From Streptomyces sp. XD-27 (GTDB taxonomy: Bacteria > Actinomycetota > Actinomycetes > Streptomycetales > Streptomycetaceae): a stretch of 64,000 nucleotides of DNA. The stretch spans positions 5,332,001-5,396,000 of the forward strand of contig NZ_CP130713.1 of the NCBI RefSeq assembly GCF_030553055.1, read 5' to 3'. Every line of letters starts with the position of its first letter. Within the stretch, counting starts at the first letter, position 1. The notes below the pieces were generated by a model. It was not told the origin of the DNA. It made no database searches and saw nothing but the letters and a program-made list of their open reading frames with translations. A program made the position numbers and the translations under genes. This document shows positions 7,215 through 15,532 of the stretch, piece after piece.

Positions 7215-9299
7215 GTGGCCGCCGGTGACGGCATCGCGCATGACACTGCTGCCGCCCCGGGTGCGGAAGGCGGCGCCGAGCGGCGTACGGCCACGGTTCG
7301 CGCGGTGGACGTCGCGGACGCCGCATTGGACGCGGCAGCCGCGTCCGACGCGGGACCCGGCAGCCGGTCGGAGCCGGTGTCCGCTGCCGATGGCGCGGAG
7401 GCGGTCGGTGCGGGGCAGGACCCCGGACCGGCAGGCGAGCCCGAGGACGCTGTTCCGGCCGGCGAGGGACGGCCGCTCGTGGCAGGCGGCGAGGGCGGTG
7501 TGACGCCCGCGCATGGGACGTCGACGGGCGTGACGCCTGCGCATGGGACGTCGACGGGCGTGACGCCTGCGCATGGGACGTCGACGGGCGTGACGCCTGC
7601 GCATGGGACGTCGACGGGCGTGACGCCTGCGCACGGGACGTCGACGGGCGTGACGCCTGCGCACGGGACCCCGACCGACGTGACGCCCGCGCACGCGACC
7701 GCGACCGGTGTGACGCCCGCGTACGAGGCCTCGCCCGATGCCTCCCACCCGCACGCGACCCCGGCCGAAGGCCCGCACGCGCACGCGACCCCGGCCGATG
7801 CCCCCTCCGTGAAACCGCTGCACGACCCCGATCCGTACGGCACCCCGCCGTACGGCGGCCCCGGGCCGTGGGCGCCCGCGCCGCCCGTGCAGCGGCCGGT
7901 GGCGACGCCCGCGCACGGTACGCACCTGCCCCCCGCCCCCCACCAGCCGCCGGCCGCACCGCAGCACCCCGGTGTGACCCCGGCCCACGGCACCCCGCTG
8001 CCGCCCACCGCCGGGGTGACGCCCGCGCACGGGACCCAGCTGCCGCCGGTCGCGCCCGCCGTCACCGAGCAGCCTGCCCCCGCCGCGCCCACCGCGCCCG
8101 CCACTCCGCGTGGCCAGTGGCTGCAGTACGACCCGTGGGGCGCCCCGCGCGCGGCGGCGCCGGCCGGGCCGCAGCGGACGTCCTCGCGTCGCCGGGCCCC
8201 GCTCGTGGTCGGCGCTCTGCTGATCGCGCTGCTCGCGGGCGGTATCGGCGGCGGCATCGGCGCCTATCTGGAGCGCGAGGGCGGCATCATCGGCGACGAC
8301 GTGGAACTGTCGCAGCCCCCGGCCGAGCAGCAGCCGCGCGACAAGGACAGCGTGGCCGGCATCGCCGCCCGCGCGCTGCCCGGCGTGGTGACCATCCATG
8401 TCAGCGGCGGCTCGGAGCAGGGCACCGGCACCGGCTTCGTCCTCGACGGCCGCGGCCACATCCTCACCAACAACCACGTCGTCGAGCCCGCCGGTTCGGG
8501 CGGCGGCATATCGGTCACGTTCAACGGCGGCGAGACGGCCCGAGCCCACGTCGTCGGCCGGGACAGCGGTTACGACCTCGCGGTCGTCAAGGTCGACAAC
8601 GTCTCCGGGCTCAAGCCCCTGCCGCTCGGCAACTCCGACTCGGTGCGGGTCGGCGACCCGGTCGTGGCCATCGGCGCCCCGTACGACCTGGCGGGCACCG
8701 TCACCTCCGGCATCATCAGCGCCAAGGAGCGCCCGATCACCGCGGGCGGCCAGGAGGAGGACGGCAGCGACGTCAGCTACGTCGACGCCCTGCAGACCGA
8801 CGCCCCGATAAACCCCGGCAACTCCGGCGGCCCGCTGATGGACTCCAAGGCGCGCGTGATCGGCATCAACAGCGCCATCCGCGCCGCCGACGACGGCGCC
8901 GGGCTCGACGGCGGCCAGGGAGGCAGCATCGGGCTGGGCTTCGCCATACCCATCAACCAGGGCAAGCGGGTCGCCGAAGAGCTGATCAACACCGGCAGGG
9001 CCACCCACCCCGTGATCGGTGTGACGCTCGACATGGGCTTCACCGGTGACGGCGCGCGGGTCAACACCAAGGGGGCCGACGGCAGCCCTCCGGTGGCCCC
9101 GGGCGGCCCGGGCGACGAGGCCGGGATCAAGCCGCGCGATGTGATCACCGAGGTGGACGGGGTGCGGGTGCACAGCGGCCAGGAGCTGATCGTCAAGATC
9201 CGCAGCCACCGGCCGGGCGACCGGCTCCGGCTGACGCTGGAGCGGGACGGCGCCGAGCGGACCGTGTCGCTCACCCTCGGCACGGCTGACCGCGGGTGA
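7215..9299 (+). CDS. htrA: HtrA/DegP-like serine protease with PDZ domain
   Basis: The 694-residue in-frame portion from GTG 7215 carries a long Pro/Ala/Thr-rich cytoplasmic region with 10-residue repeats, one membrane helix (LVVGALLIALLAGGIGGGIG, about residues 333-352), a trypsin-like domain and a PDZ domain. The catalytic triad is visible: His in GHILTNNHVV, Asp in GYDLAVVKVD, Ser in NPGNSGGPL. The PDZ region includes GIKPRDVITEVDGVRV. The type II topology places the protease outside the cell, where it would handle misfolded proteins. The true start is probably ATG 7027 with a frameshift between. Confidence 0.88.
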   Translation: MAAGDGIAHDTAAAPGAEGGAERRTATVRAVDVADAALDAAAASDAGPGSRSEPVSAADGAEAVGAGQDPGPAGEPEDAVPAGEGRPLVAGGEGGVTPAHGTSTGVTPAHGTSTGVTPAHGTSTGVTPAHGTSTGVTPAHGTSTGVTPAHGTPTDVTPAHATATGVTPAYEASPDASHPHATPAEGPHAHATPADAPSVKPLHDPDPYGTPPYGGPGPWAPAPPVQRPVATPAHGTHLPPAPHQPPAAPQHPGVTPAHGTPLPPTAGVTPAHGTQLPPVAPAVTEQPAPAAPTAPATPRGQWLQYDPWGAPRAAAPAGPQRTSSRRRAPLVVGALLIALLAGGIGGGIGAYLEREGGIIGDDVELSQPPAEQQPRDKDSVAGIAARALPGVVTIHVSGGSEQGTGTGFVLDGRGHILTNNHVVEPAGSGGGISVTFNGGETARAHVVGRDSGYDLAVVKVDNVSGLKPLPLGNSDSVRVGDPVVAIGAPYDLAGTVTSGIISAKERPITAGGQEEDGSDVSYVDALQTDAPINPGNSGGPLMDSKARVIGINSAIRAADDGAGLDGGQGGSIGLGFAIPINQGKRVAEELINTGRATHPVIGVTLDMGFTGDGARVNTKGADGSPPVAPGGPGDEAGIKPRDVITEVDGVRVHSGQELIVKIRSHRPGDRLRLTLERDGAERTVSLTLGTADRG
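7500..7710 (+). repeat. 30-bp tandem repeat inside htrA
   Basis: Five near-identical 30-bp units followed by two diverged copies encode the decapeptide GVTPAHGTST repeated in the cytoplasmic linker. Related VTPAHGT motifs recur near 7975 and 8015. Such exact DNA identity suggests recent slippage expansion. Confidence 0.85.
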
Positions 9300-9462
9300 T
9301 GCCTCCGACCGCCGCCCCGGGGCACAAGCGGGCTCCGTGGCCCGTGTCCGCCCCGGGGTTGTCCGCCCCGGGGTCCCGGCTGTCTCCCGCCTCGCCCCCG
9401 GAGGCAGGTACCGTGTTCACTGGCCTGACCCGCCGGCCTCGGACGTCTCAAGGAGCTGCAAG

Positions 9463-9966
9463 GTGTTCTTCGACATAGGACCCCTAGAGCTGATCGCGCT
9501 CATCGTCCTCGCCGTGCTCGTCTTCGGCCCGGAGAAGCTGCCCAAGGTCATCCAGGACATCTCCGGCTTCATCCGCAAGGTGCGCGAGTTCTCCGACAGC
9601 GCCAAGCAGGACATCCGCTCCGAGCTCGGCCCGGAGTTCAAGGACTTCGAGTTCGAGGACCTCAATCCGAAGACGTTCGCGCGCAAGCACATCCTCGACA
9701 AGGACGAGCTGGGCCTGAAGGAGATCCGCAACGGCTTCGACCTTCGCAAGGAGATGGCCGACGTCGCCGACGCGGTCAACGGCCGGGACCACGACTCCGC
9801 GCAGGGCTCGGCGTCCGGCTCCACCACGAGCGGCTCCGGGACCACGGGCTCCGGCAGCACGGGCTCCGGGACCTCCGGCTCGGGCTCGGCCGGCGGCTCC
9901 GACCTGCTCCGTAAGCGTGACACCCCGGCGGCCGAGCACCCGCCGTTCGACTCCGACGCCACCTGA
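9463..9966 (+). CDS. tatB: Sec-independent protein translocase TatB
   Basis: A 167-aa protein with the TatA/B fold: N-terminal membrane helix (IGPLELIALIVLAVLVFGPE), the FGPEKLP hinge and an amphipathic helix (IQDISGFIRKVREFSDSA). The Glu in place of the TatA Phe-Gly layout and the length favour TatB, which receives Tat substrates with TatC. The Gly/Ser/Thr tail is a low-complexity linker. GTG 9463 is chosen because AAGGAG lies upstream and homologues begin at (V)FFDIGPLE. It is the last gene of the sigE stress cassette. Confidence 0.92.
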   Translation: MFFDIGPLELIALIVLAVLVFGPEKLPKVIQDISGFIRKVREFSDSAKQDIRSELGPEFKDFEFEDLNPKTFARKHILDKDELGLKEIRNGFDLRKEMADVADAVNGRDHDSAQGSASGSTTSGSGTTGSGSTGSGTSGSGSAGGSDLLRKRDTPAAEHPPFDSDAT

Positions 9967-10099
9967 GTCGATTCGACCCACCTGGGTCCCCGTATGCCCG
10001 AGGTACTCGTCCCGTATGGCTATCCTCCCATTGTCCAGGGTGAGGTCGCCTGAGGGGGCGGGCCGCCCACGATCAGGGCAACGAGGAGGCTCCGCGCAG

Positions 10100-10801
10100 A
10101 TGGAGACGACGAGTCGGACAGGGGTACAGGAGGCGGTGGCGAGTACACCCGGTACATCCGCCCTGCCATCCGCGTCGGCCGCGCACGGGATGCCCGCGGA
10201 GGCCCGGCGCAGGATCGACGGCTATCTCATGGCCGCGTTCCCGTGGTACGGCCTCGACGAGGCATTCACCGGTCCGCGCTGGCTGATGCAGGCCGTCGCG
10301 AGTGCGGACGGCACCGTCGAGCACGGCTCGACCGGCCACGGCGACGAGCCGTCCTACCGCGTCGAGACGGACAGCGAGGCACCCGGCAAGCAGCGCTTCG
10401 CGGTGGTCGTGACCGTCGCCAGCCGCCCGCTGCGGCGCAGCGCCGACGGCACCGGACACCTGGAGGCCACCTCGGTCTCCTCCGCCGCCTGGCTGGCCGG
10501 CTCCGGCCTGCTGTCATGCACCTGGCCGTCACGTATGGAGCATGCCCTGCGCCAGGAATGGCTGGACCAGCAGACCGCGATCGCGTGGGAGCTGGCCGAC
10601 GAGGTCGGCGGCGAGGGCTGGTCGCAGCTGTCCCTGCCGGTCGACGGCGTCCCCGCCGACTTCCACTACCGCGAGTCGGAGTACGGGTGGGTGCTGGCCG
10701 GCTCCGCCAGCGAAGGGGTGCATCTGGGGGCGTACGGACGCGGCATGAGCGCCTACGGCCTGGGTTTCTCCGTGGTCAAGGACATCGCCACCTACCAGTG
10801 A
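10100..10801 (+). CDS. Conserved Streptomyces protein of unknown function
   Basis: A 233-aa soluble protein without signal peptide or membrane helix. ATG 10100 has GAGGAGG about ten bases upstream. Visible features are a Ser/Thr-rich N terminus (to about residue 30) and a folded remainder rich in Trp and Tyr, ending with YGLGFSVVKDIATYQ. I recognise no catalytic motif. It stands between tatB and mrp and ends at a strong terminator. Confidence 0.75.
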   Translation: METTSRTGVQEAVASTPGTSALPSASAAHGMPAEARRRIDGYLMAAFPWYGLDEAFTGPRWLMQAVASADGTVEHGSTGHGDEPSYRVETDSEAPGKQRFAVVVTVASRPLRRSADGTGHLEATSVSSAAWLAGSGLLSCTWPSRMEHALRQEWLDQQTAIAWELADEVGGEGWSQLSLPVDGVPADFHYRESEYGWVLAGSASEGVHLGAYGRGMSAYGLGFSVVKDIATYQ

Positions 10802-10850
10802 GCCCGCGCCGCATGGACATGTGAGCCCATGCGCGCGGACACGGGTGCGG

Positions 10851-10897
10851 ACACGGGTAAGGGGCGGCCTCCCAGGGAGACCGCCCCTTACCCGTGT
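10851..10897. terminator. Strong bidirectional hairpin
   Basis: Perfect 17-bp arms (10851-10867 and 10881-10897, arm ACACGGGTAAGGGGCGG) with a 13-base loop, between the unknown gene (+) and mrp (-). Confidence 0.85.
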
Positions 10898-10922
10898 CCC
10901 ACATGTGTGAGCCCTGAGGACC

Positions 10923-12092
10923 TCAGAACTTGTTGCGCGGGGTGATGCCCAGCGACATGCCCGACAGGCCCCGCTGCCGCCCGCCCAGCTTGCCCGCGAT
11001 CGCGCGCAGCGCGCTGCCGGCCGGCGAGTCCGGGTCGGTGATCACGACCGGCTTGCCCTCGTCGCCGCCCTCGCGCAGCCGTACGTCGATGGGGATGCTG
11101 CCCAGCACCGGGACGGTGGTGCCGGTGGTCCGGGTCAGCCCGTCGGCGACCAGCTGACCGCCGCCCGTGCCGAACACGTCCACCATCTCGTCGCAGTGCG
11201 GGCACGGCAGCCCGGACATGTTCTCCACGACGCCGACGATCTTCTGATGGGTCTGCACGGCGATCGAACCGGCCCGCTCGGCGACCTCGGCCGCCGCCTG
11301 CTGCGGCGTGGTGACCACCAGGATCTCGGCGTTCGGCACGAGCTGCGCCACCGAGATCGCGATGTCGCCGGTGCCCGGCGGCAGGTCCAGCAGCAGCACG
11401 TCCAGGTCGCCCCAGTACACGTCCGCCAGGAACTGCTGGAGCGCGCGGTGCAGCATCGGCCCGCGCCACACCACCGGGGCGTTGCCCGGGGTGAACATCC
11501 CGATCGAGATGACCTTCACCCCGTTCGCCGACGGCGGCATGATCATGTTCTCGACCTGGGTCGGCCGGCCGTCCGCGCCCAGCATGCGCGGCACCGAGTG
11601 GCCGTAGATGTCGGCGTCCACGACGCCGACCTTGAGCCCGTCCGCCGCCATCGCCGCGGCCAGGTTGACCGTCACCGACGACTTGCCGACGCCGCCCTTG
11701 CCGGACGCCACCGCGTACACCCGGGTCAGCGAGCCGGGCTTGGCGAACGGCACCTCGCGCTCGGCCTGCCCGCCGCGCAGCGAGGCGGCCAGCTCACGCC
11801 GCTGCTCGTCGCTCATCACGTCCAGGTCGACGGCCACGCGGGTGACTCCGGGGACCTTCGCCACGGCCTCCGACACGTTATTGGTGATCGTCTCCCGCAT
11901 CGGGCAGCCCGAGACGGTCAGATAGACCACCACCGCGACCGCGCCGTCCGCCGCGATCTCCACCGATTTGACCATGCCGAGATCGGTGATCGGCTTGTGG
12001 ATCTCCGGGTCGTTCACCGTGGCGAGCGCGGCGCGCACCGCGTCCTCGGACGGGGCCGCGGCGGGGGTGGGATCGGTGGTGTCGGTAGCCAT
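10923..12092 (-). CDS. mrp: Mrp/NBP35 P-loop ATPase, Fe-S cluster carrier
   Basis: A 389-aa protein with an N-terminal MIP18/DUF59 domain (VNDPEIHKPITDLGMVKSVE) fused to a ParA-type P-loop ATPase. The deviant Walker A is GKGGVGKSSVTVNL (about residues 130-143), Walker B is LLLDLPPGTGD, and the CPHC pair near residue 280 is the bridging Fe-S cluster site. The family assembles and transfers Fe-S clusters in the cytosol. The gene starts a leftward block behind the DUF1003 and MgtE-N genes, the arrangement seen near mycobacterial Rv1229c. Confidence 0.93.
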   Translation of the reverse strand: MATDTTDPTPAAAPSEDAVRAALATVNDPEIHKPITDLGMVKSVEIAADGAVAVVVYLTVSGCPMRETITNNVSEAVAKVPGVTRVAVDLDVMSDEQRRELAASLRGGQAEREVPFAKPGSLTRVYAVASGKGGVGKSSVTVNLAAAMAADGLKVGVVDADIYGHSVPRMLGADGRPTQVENMIMPPSANGVKVISIGMFTPGNAPVVWRGPMLHRALQQFLADVYWGDLDVLLLDLPPGTGDIAISVAQLVPNAEILVVTTPQQAAAEVAERAGSIAVQTHQKIVGVVENMSGLPCPHCDEMVDVFGTGGGQLVADGLTRTTGTTVPVLGSIPIDVRLREGGDEGKPVVITDPDSPAGSALRAIAGKLGGRQRGLSGMSLGITPRNKF

Positions 12093-12149
12093 GCCCCGAT
12101 GGTACGGCGCTCACCGTACGAGTCGGTAAGGCTTCAGCGGTCGCCTTCC

Positions 12150-12674
12150 TCACTCTCCGGACTCCCGGCCCGGAGCCTCCTGGCGCCCGGCCCGGGCCGC
12201 CGCCTCCCGCAGCTCCATCCGCCTGACCAGTTCCTCGAACTCCGAGCGCAGCCAGTCCCGGGTGGCGACCTCGCCCAGACCCATGCGCAGCGCCGCGACC
12301 TCGCGCGTCAGGTATTCGGTGTCGGCGATGCTGCGCTCGTTCTGCTTGCGGTCCTGCTCGACGGCGACGCGGTCGCGGTCGGCCTGCCGGTACTGGGACA
12401 GCAGGATCAGCGGAGCCGCGTACGAGGCCTGCAACGACAGCATCAGCGTCAGGAAGATGAACGGGAACTCGTCGAACCGCAGCCGGTCCGGAGCCGCGAC
12501 GTTCCACGTCACCCACACGAAGACGAAGACCGTCATCCAGGCGATGAACCGGCCGGTGCCCAGAAACCGGGCGATGTGCTCCGACGCCTTGCCGAACGCC
12601 TCCGGGTCCCATCGGGGCAGCCGCGCGCGGCGCGGCTCCTTGGGCCGGGAGAGCCGGCTCACCTCATCGGCCAC
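12150..12674 (-). CDS. DUF1003 domain membrane protein
   Basis: About 174 aa with two membrane helices (WMTVFVFVWVTWNV and EFPFIFLTLMLSLQASYAAP) around the DUF1003 core, followed by LSQYRQADRDRVAVEQDRK and a long charged coiled coil. Function unknown. GTG 12674 is preferred because GGAGGGG lies upstream; it gives an 11-base overlap with the end of the MgtE-N gene, suggesting coupled translation. It probably forms an operon with that gene. Confidence 0.85.
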   Translation of the reverse strand: MADEVSRLSRPKEPRRARLPRWDPEAFGKASEHIARFLGTGRFIAWMTVFVFVWVTWNVAAPDRLRFDEFPFIFLTLMLSLQASYAAPLILLSQYRQADRDRVAVEQDRKQNERSIADTEYLTREVAALRMGLGEVATRDWLRSEFEELVRRMELREAAARAGRQEAPGRESGE

Positions 12675-13953
12675 CGGCGGTCCCCTCCACGTCCGGCACA
12701 TCCGCACTGTGCAGTTCCCGCTCCCGCCAGTCCTGCGGCAGCAGATGGTCCAGTACGTCGTCGACGGTCACCGCGCCCAGCAGCGATCCGCTCTCGTCCA
12801 CGACCGGCGCGGCCACCATGTTGTACGTGGCCAGATAGCTGGTGATCAGGGGCAGCGGGGCATCCGGCGGCAGCGGTCGCAGATCGGTGTCGACCAGCGA
12901 GCTGACCAGGGTGAAGGGCGGGTCGCGCAGCAGCCGCTGGAAGTGCACCAGGCCCAGGTACCGGCCCGTCGGCGTCTCGTCCGGCGCCCGGCACACGTAC
13001 ACCTGCGCGGCCAGAGCGGGCGACAGGTCGCGGTTGCGCACCAGCGCCAGCGCGTCCGCGACCGTCGCGTCCGGCAGCAGCACGATCGGCTCGGTGGTCA
13101 TCAGGCCGCCCGCCGTGCGCTCCTCGTACGCCATGAGCCGCCGCATGTCGGCCGCCTCGCGGGGCCGCATCAGCCCCAGCAGCCGTTCCTTGTCCGCTTC
13201 CGGCAGCTCCGACAGCAGGTCGGCGGCGTCGTCCGGGTCCATGGCCTCCAGCACGTCGGCGGCGCGCTCCTCCTTGAGCTTGCCGAGGATCTCCACCTGG
13301 TCGTCGTCGGGCAGCTCCTCCAGGACGTCCGCCAGCCGGTCGTCGTCGAGGGCCGCGGCCACCTCCGCGCGCCGCTTGGCGGACAGGTGGTGCAGCACGT
13401 TGGCCAGGTCCGCGGGGCGCAGCTGCTCGAAGGTGGCCAGCAGGTTCTCCGCGCCCTGCCCGTGCTCCTGGAGCGAGAAGCCGGTGACGGCCGACCACTC
13501 GACGGTCAGGGTCTCCCCGCGGCGCCGCAGTGCGCCGCCCTTGCCGCGCCGTACGAAGACCTTGTCGATCTCCCAGTCGCGGCGGGCGGGCAGCTGCACC
13601 ATCGCCACGTCGAGAACGGTCACGTCCTCGCCCGTCTCCACCAGCCGCACCCGCCGGTCGAGCAGTTCGCCGAGCACCAGCGTCTCGGTCGGGCGCTGCT
13701 CGAAGCGCCGCATGTTGACCACGCCGGTGGTGATGACCTGGCCGGACTCCACCCCCGTCACCCGGGTCATGGGCAGGAAGATCCGTCGTCGGCTGACCAG
13801 CTCGACCACCAGGCCGAGGACGCGCGGCGGGCGGCCGCCCAGGCGCAGCATCGCGACGAGATCGCGGACCCGGCCCACCAGGTCGCCGTTCGGGTCGAAG
13901 ACGGAGACACCCGCGAGATGGGACACGAAGACCCTGGAACCGCCCGCACCCAC
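12664..13953 (-). CDS. Soluble MgtE N-domain and CBS-pair protein
   Basis: About 429 aa. An N-terminal PRC-barrel-like segment (VFVSHLAGVSVFDPNGDLVG) is followed by an MgtE intracellular N domain (helical superhelix with LEELPDDDQVEILGKL and LEAMDPDDAADLLSEL) and two CBS domains. There is no C-terminal membrane channel, so it is not itself a Mg2+ channel; it may sense Mg2+ or nucleotides for another protein. GTG 13953 is preferred because CTGGGAGGTG lies upstream; ATG 13977 is the alternative start. Confidence 0.85.
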   Translation of the reverse strand: MGAGGSRVFVSHLAGVSVFDPNGDLVGRVRDLVAMLRLGGRPPRVLGLVVELVSRRRIFLPMTRVTGVESGQVITTGVVNMRRFEQRPTETLVLGELLDRRVRLVETGEDVTVLDVAMVQLPARRDWEIDKVFVRRGKGGALRRRGETLTVEWSAVTGFSLQEHGQGAENLLATFEQLRPADLANVLHHLSAKRRAEVAAALDDDRLADVLEELPDDDQVEILGKLKEERAADVLEAMDPDDAADLLSELPEADKERLLGLMRPREAADMRRLMAYEERTAGGLMTTEPIVLLPDATVADALALVRNRDLSPALAAQVYVCRAPDETPTGRYLGLVHFQRLLRDPPFTLVSSLVDTDLRPLPPDAPLPLITSYLATYNMVAAPVVDESGSLLGAVTVDDVLDHLLPQDWRERELHSADVPDVEGTAGGR

Positions 13954-14115
13954 GCGCACACCTCCCAGGCCCGGCATATCAGCCCAATCCGGATTCAGGC
14001 TAACGCGCCCCGGCCTGCCCCGCCGTCGCACGCACAGCTGCCCGCCTGCCTGCGGGTACGCGTCCCCGGCACGGGTACGCTGCCCACTGCACCGGCATCA
14101 GGAGGCAGAGCAGAC

Positions 14116-14847
14116 GTGCGCATCCGGAACGCCGCTCTCGTGGGAGCGATGTGCGTGGGGCTGACCGCGACGCTCGCGGGCTGCGGCGGCGAGAAGAAGG
14201 ACCCCGACGCCGGCACCAACGGCGTGGGGAAGCTCCCGGCCACGAAGATCGAGGCCAAGGCCCGCAGCGCGGCGAACGGCGCCGAGGCGGTGCACCTGTC
14301 CGGCACCCTCGTCACCAAGGGGCAGTCCTACAAGCTCGACATGCGCCTCAAGGGCGACGGCGGCACCGGCCAGGTCTCCACCAAGGACGGCACCTTCGAG
14401 CTGCTGCGCGTGGGCAAGGACCTCTACCTCAAGGCCGGCGCCGACTTCTGGTCCCGGCAGGAGGGTTCCAGGACCGACCAGGCCGCCGCCGACAAGCTGG
14501 GGGACCGGTACGTGAAGGTGCCGGTCGGCGACCCCTCCTACAAGCAGCTCGGCGGCTTCACCGACAAGGGCGTGCTGCTCGACGGGCTGCTGGCGCTGCA
14601 CGGCGAGCTCGCCACCGGCGACCGCGGCGAGCTCGGCGGCGTCCGTACGATCCGGATCCTCGGCGCGGAGGGCTCGGGCGGCTCGCTCGACGTCTCCCTG
14701 GAGGGCACTCCCTACCCGCTGCGGCTCCAGCGGGCGGGCGGCGCGGGCGTCATCCAGCTCACGGACTGGAACAAGGACTTCGCCCTCGCCGCACCGGACA
14801 AGGACGACATCGTCGACTACGGGCGGCAGCTGCCGTCGCGGGCCTAG
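14116..14847 (+). CDS. Putative lipoprotein, LppX/LprG-like
   Basis: A 243-aa secreted lipoprotein: signal peptide with lipobox LAGC (Cys about residue 21), then a mature domain with the AVHLSGTL and YKLDMRLKGDGGTGQV pattern typical of the mycobacterial LppX/LprAFG-like antiparallel beta fold that binds lipids. GTG 14116 lies after AGGAGG. Its stop TAG shares CTAG with the stop of the opposing gene. Confidence 0.8.
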   Translation: MRIRNAALVGAMCVGLTATLAGCGGEKKDPDAGTNGVGKLPATKIEAKARSAANGAEAVHLSGTLVTKGQSYKLDMRLKGDGGTGQVSTKDGTFELLRVGKDLYLKAGADFWSRQEGSRTDQAAADKLGDRYVKVPVGDPSYKQLGGFTDKGVLLDGLLALHGELATGDRGELGGVRTIRILGAEGSGGSLDVSLEGTPYPLRLQRAGGAGVIQLTDWNKDFALAAPDKDDIVDYGRQLPSRA

Positions 14848-15395
14848 TCCTGCCGGGCGTCCTGCTCCGCGTCCTTCTTCGCGGCGCGGCGCCGCCGCGC
14901 CAGCAGCTTGGGCAGGGCGGCGGGCATCGGGCGGCGGGTGATCGCGGGCGTCGGCAGCGGGGCCGCGGCCAGTGAGCCGTCCGGCAGCGCCTCGACGGGG
15001 ACGGGCGCCGGCTCCAGCCGCAGCACCCGGCACTCCCGCGCCCACCGCTCGGCGATCCGCTCGGCGTCCGGCGCGTTCAGCCGCTTGCCCTTGAGCTCAT
15101 CGACGGCCGCGGTCCACGCCTCGCCGCCCGCGGTCGGCTCGGTCACCCGGGCCTGCCACGCCACCAGCCGACCGCCCTTGTCCTTGCTGCGTACGGTCAC
15201 GGTGGCGGTGCCGCCGTCGGTCAGGCCGAGCCCCTCCAACGGCTGCTCGCCCGGGCCGCCGACCAACCAGGCCGCGCCGTCGTGCCAGACATGCCACAGC
15301 GAGCGCTCCGCGCCGACGGGGCCCCGCACCCAGATCAGGGCGGACTTCTTCGTGGCCTCCTCGATGAGGGCGCGGTCCATCAGCGTCTGTGTCAT
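14844..15395 (-). CDS. Conserved hypothetical protein
   Basis: A 183-aa soluble protein beginning MTQTLMDRALIEEATKKSAL with a Trp-rich beta segment (SLWHVWHDGAAWLVGGPGEQ) resembling the pyridoxamine-oxidase-like or split-barrel strands seen in small actinobacterial proteins, then a Pro/Ala/Arg/Lys-rich C-terminal tail. I cannot assign a function. The convergent lipoprotein gene overlaps its stop by four bases. Confidence 0.7.
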   Translation of the reverse strand: MTQTLMDRALIEEATKKSALIWVRGPVGAERSLWHVWHDGAAWLVGGPGEQPLEGLGLTDGGTATVTVRSKDKGGRLVAWQARVTEPTAGGEAWTAAVDELKGKRLNAPDAERIAERWARECRVLRLEPAPVPVEALPDGSLAAAPLPTPAITRRPMPAALPKLLARRRRAAKKDAEQDARQD

Positions 15396-15532
15396 GGCCT
15401 CACCTTAGGCCCGGGCCGCGGGTCCGTCCCCACCCGCCCGCCGTCCCGTGCGCCCACCGTGCGCCCGCCGTCCGCCGTCCCGCCCGCCGGTCCGCGGTTC
15501 CGTGGCCCTACCACGCGCTTTACGCTGATGGG

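Noticed and set aside
7500..7710. CRISPR-like array
   Set aside because: Units are contiguous with no spacers and stay in frame within htrA.
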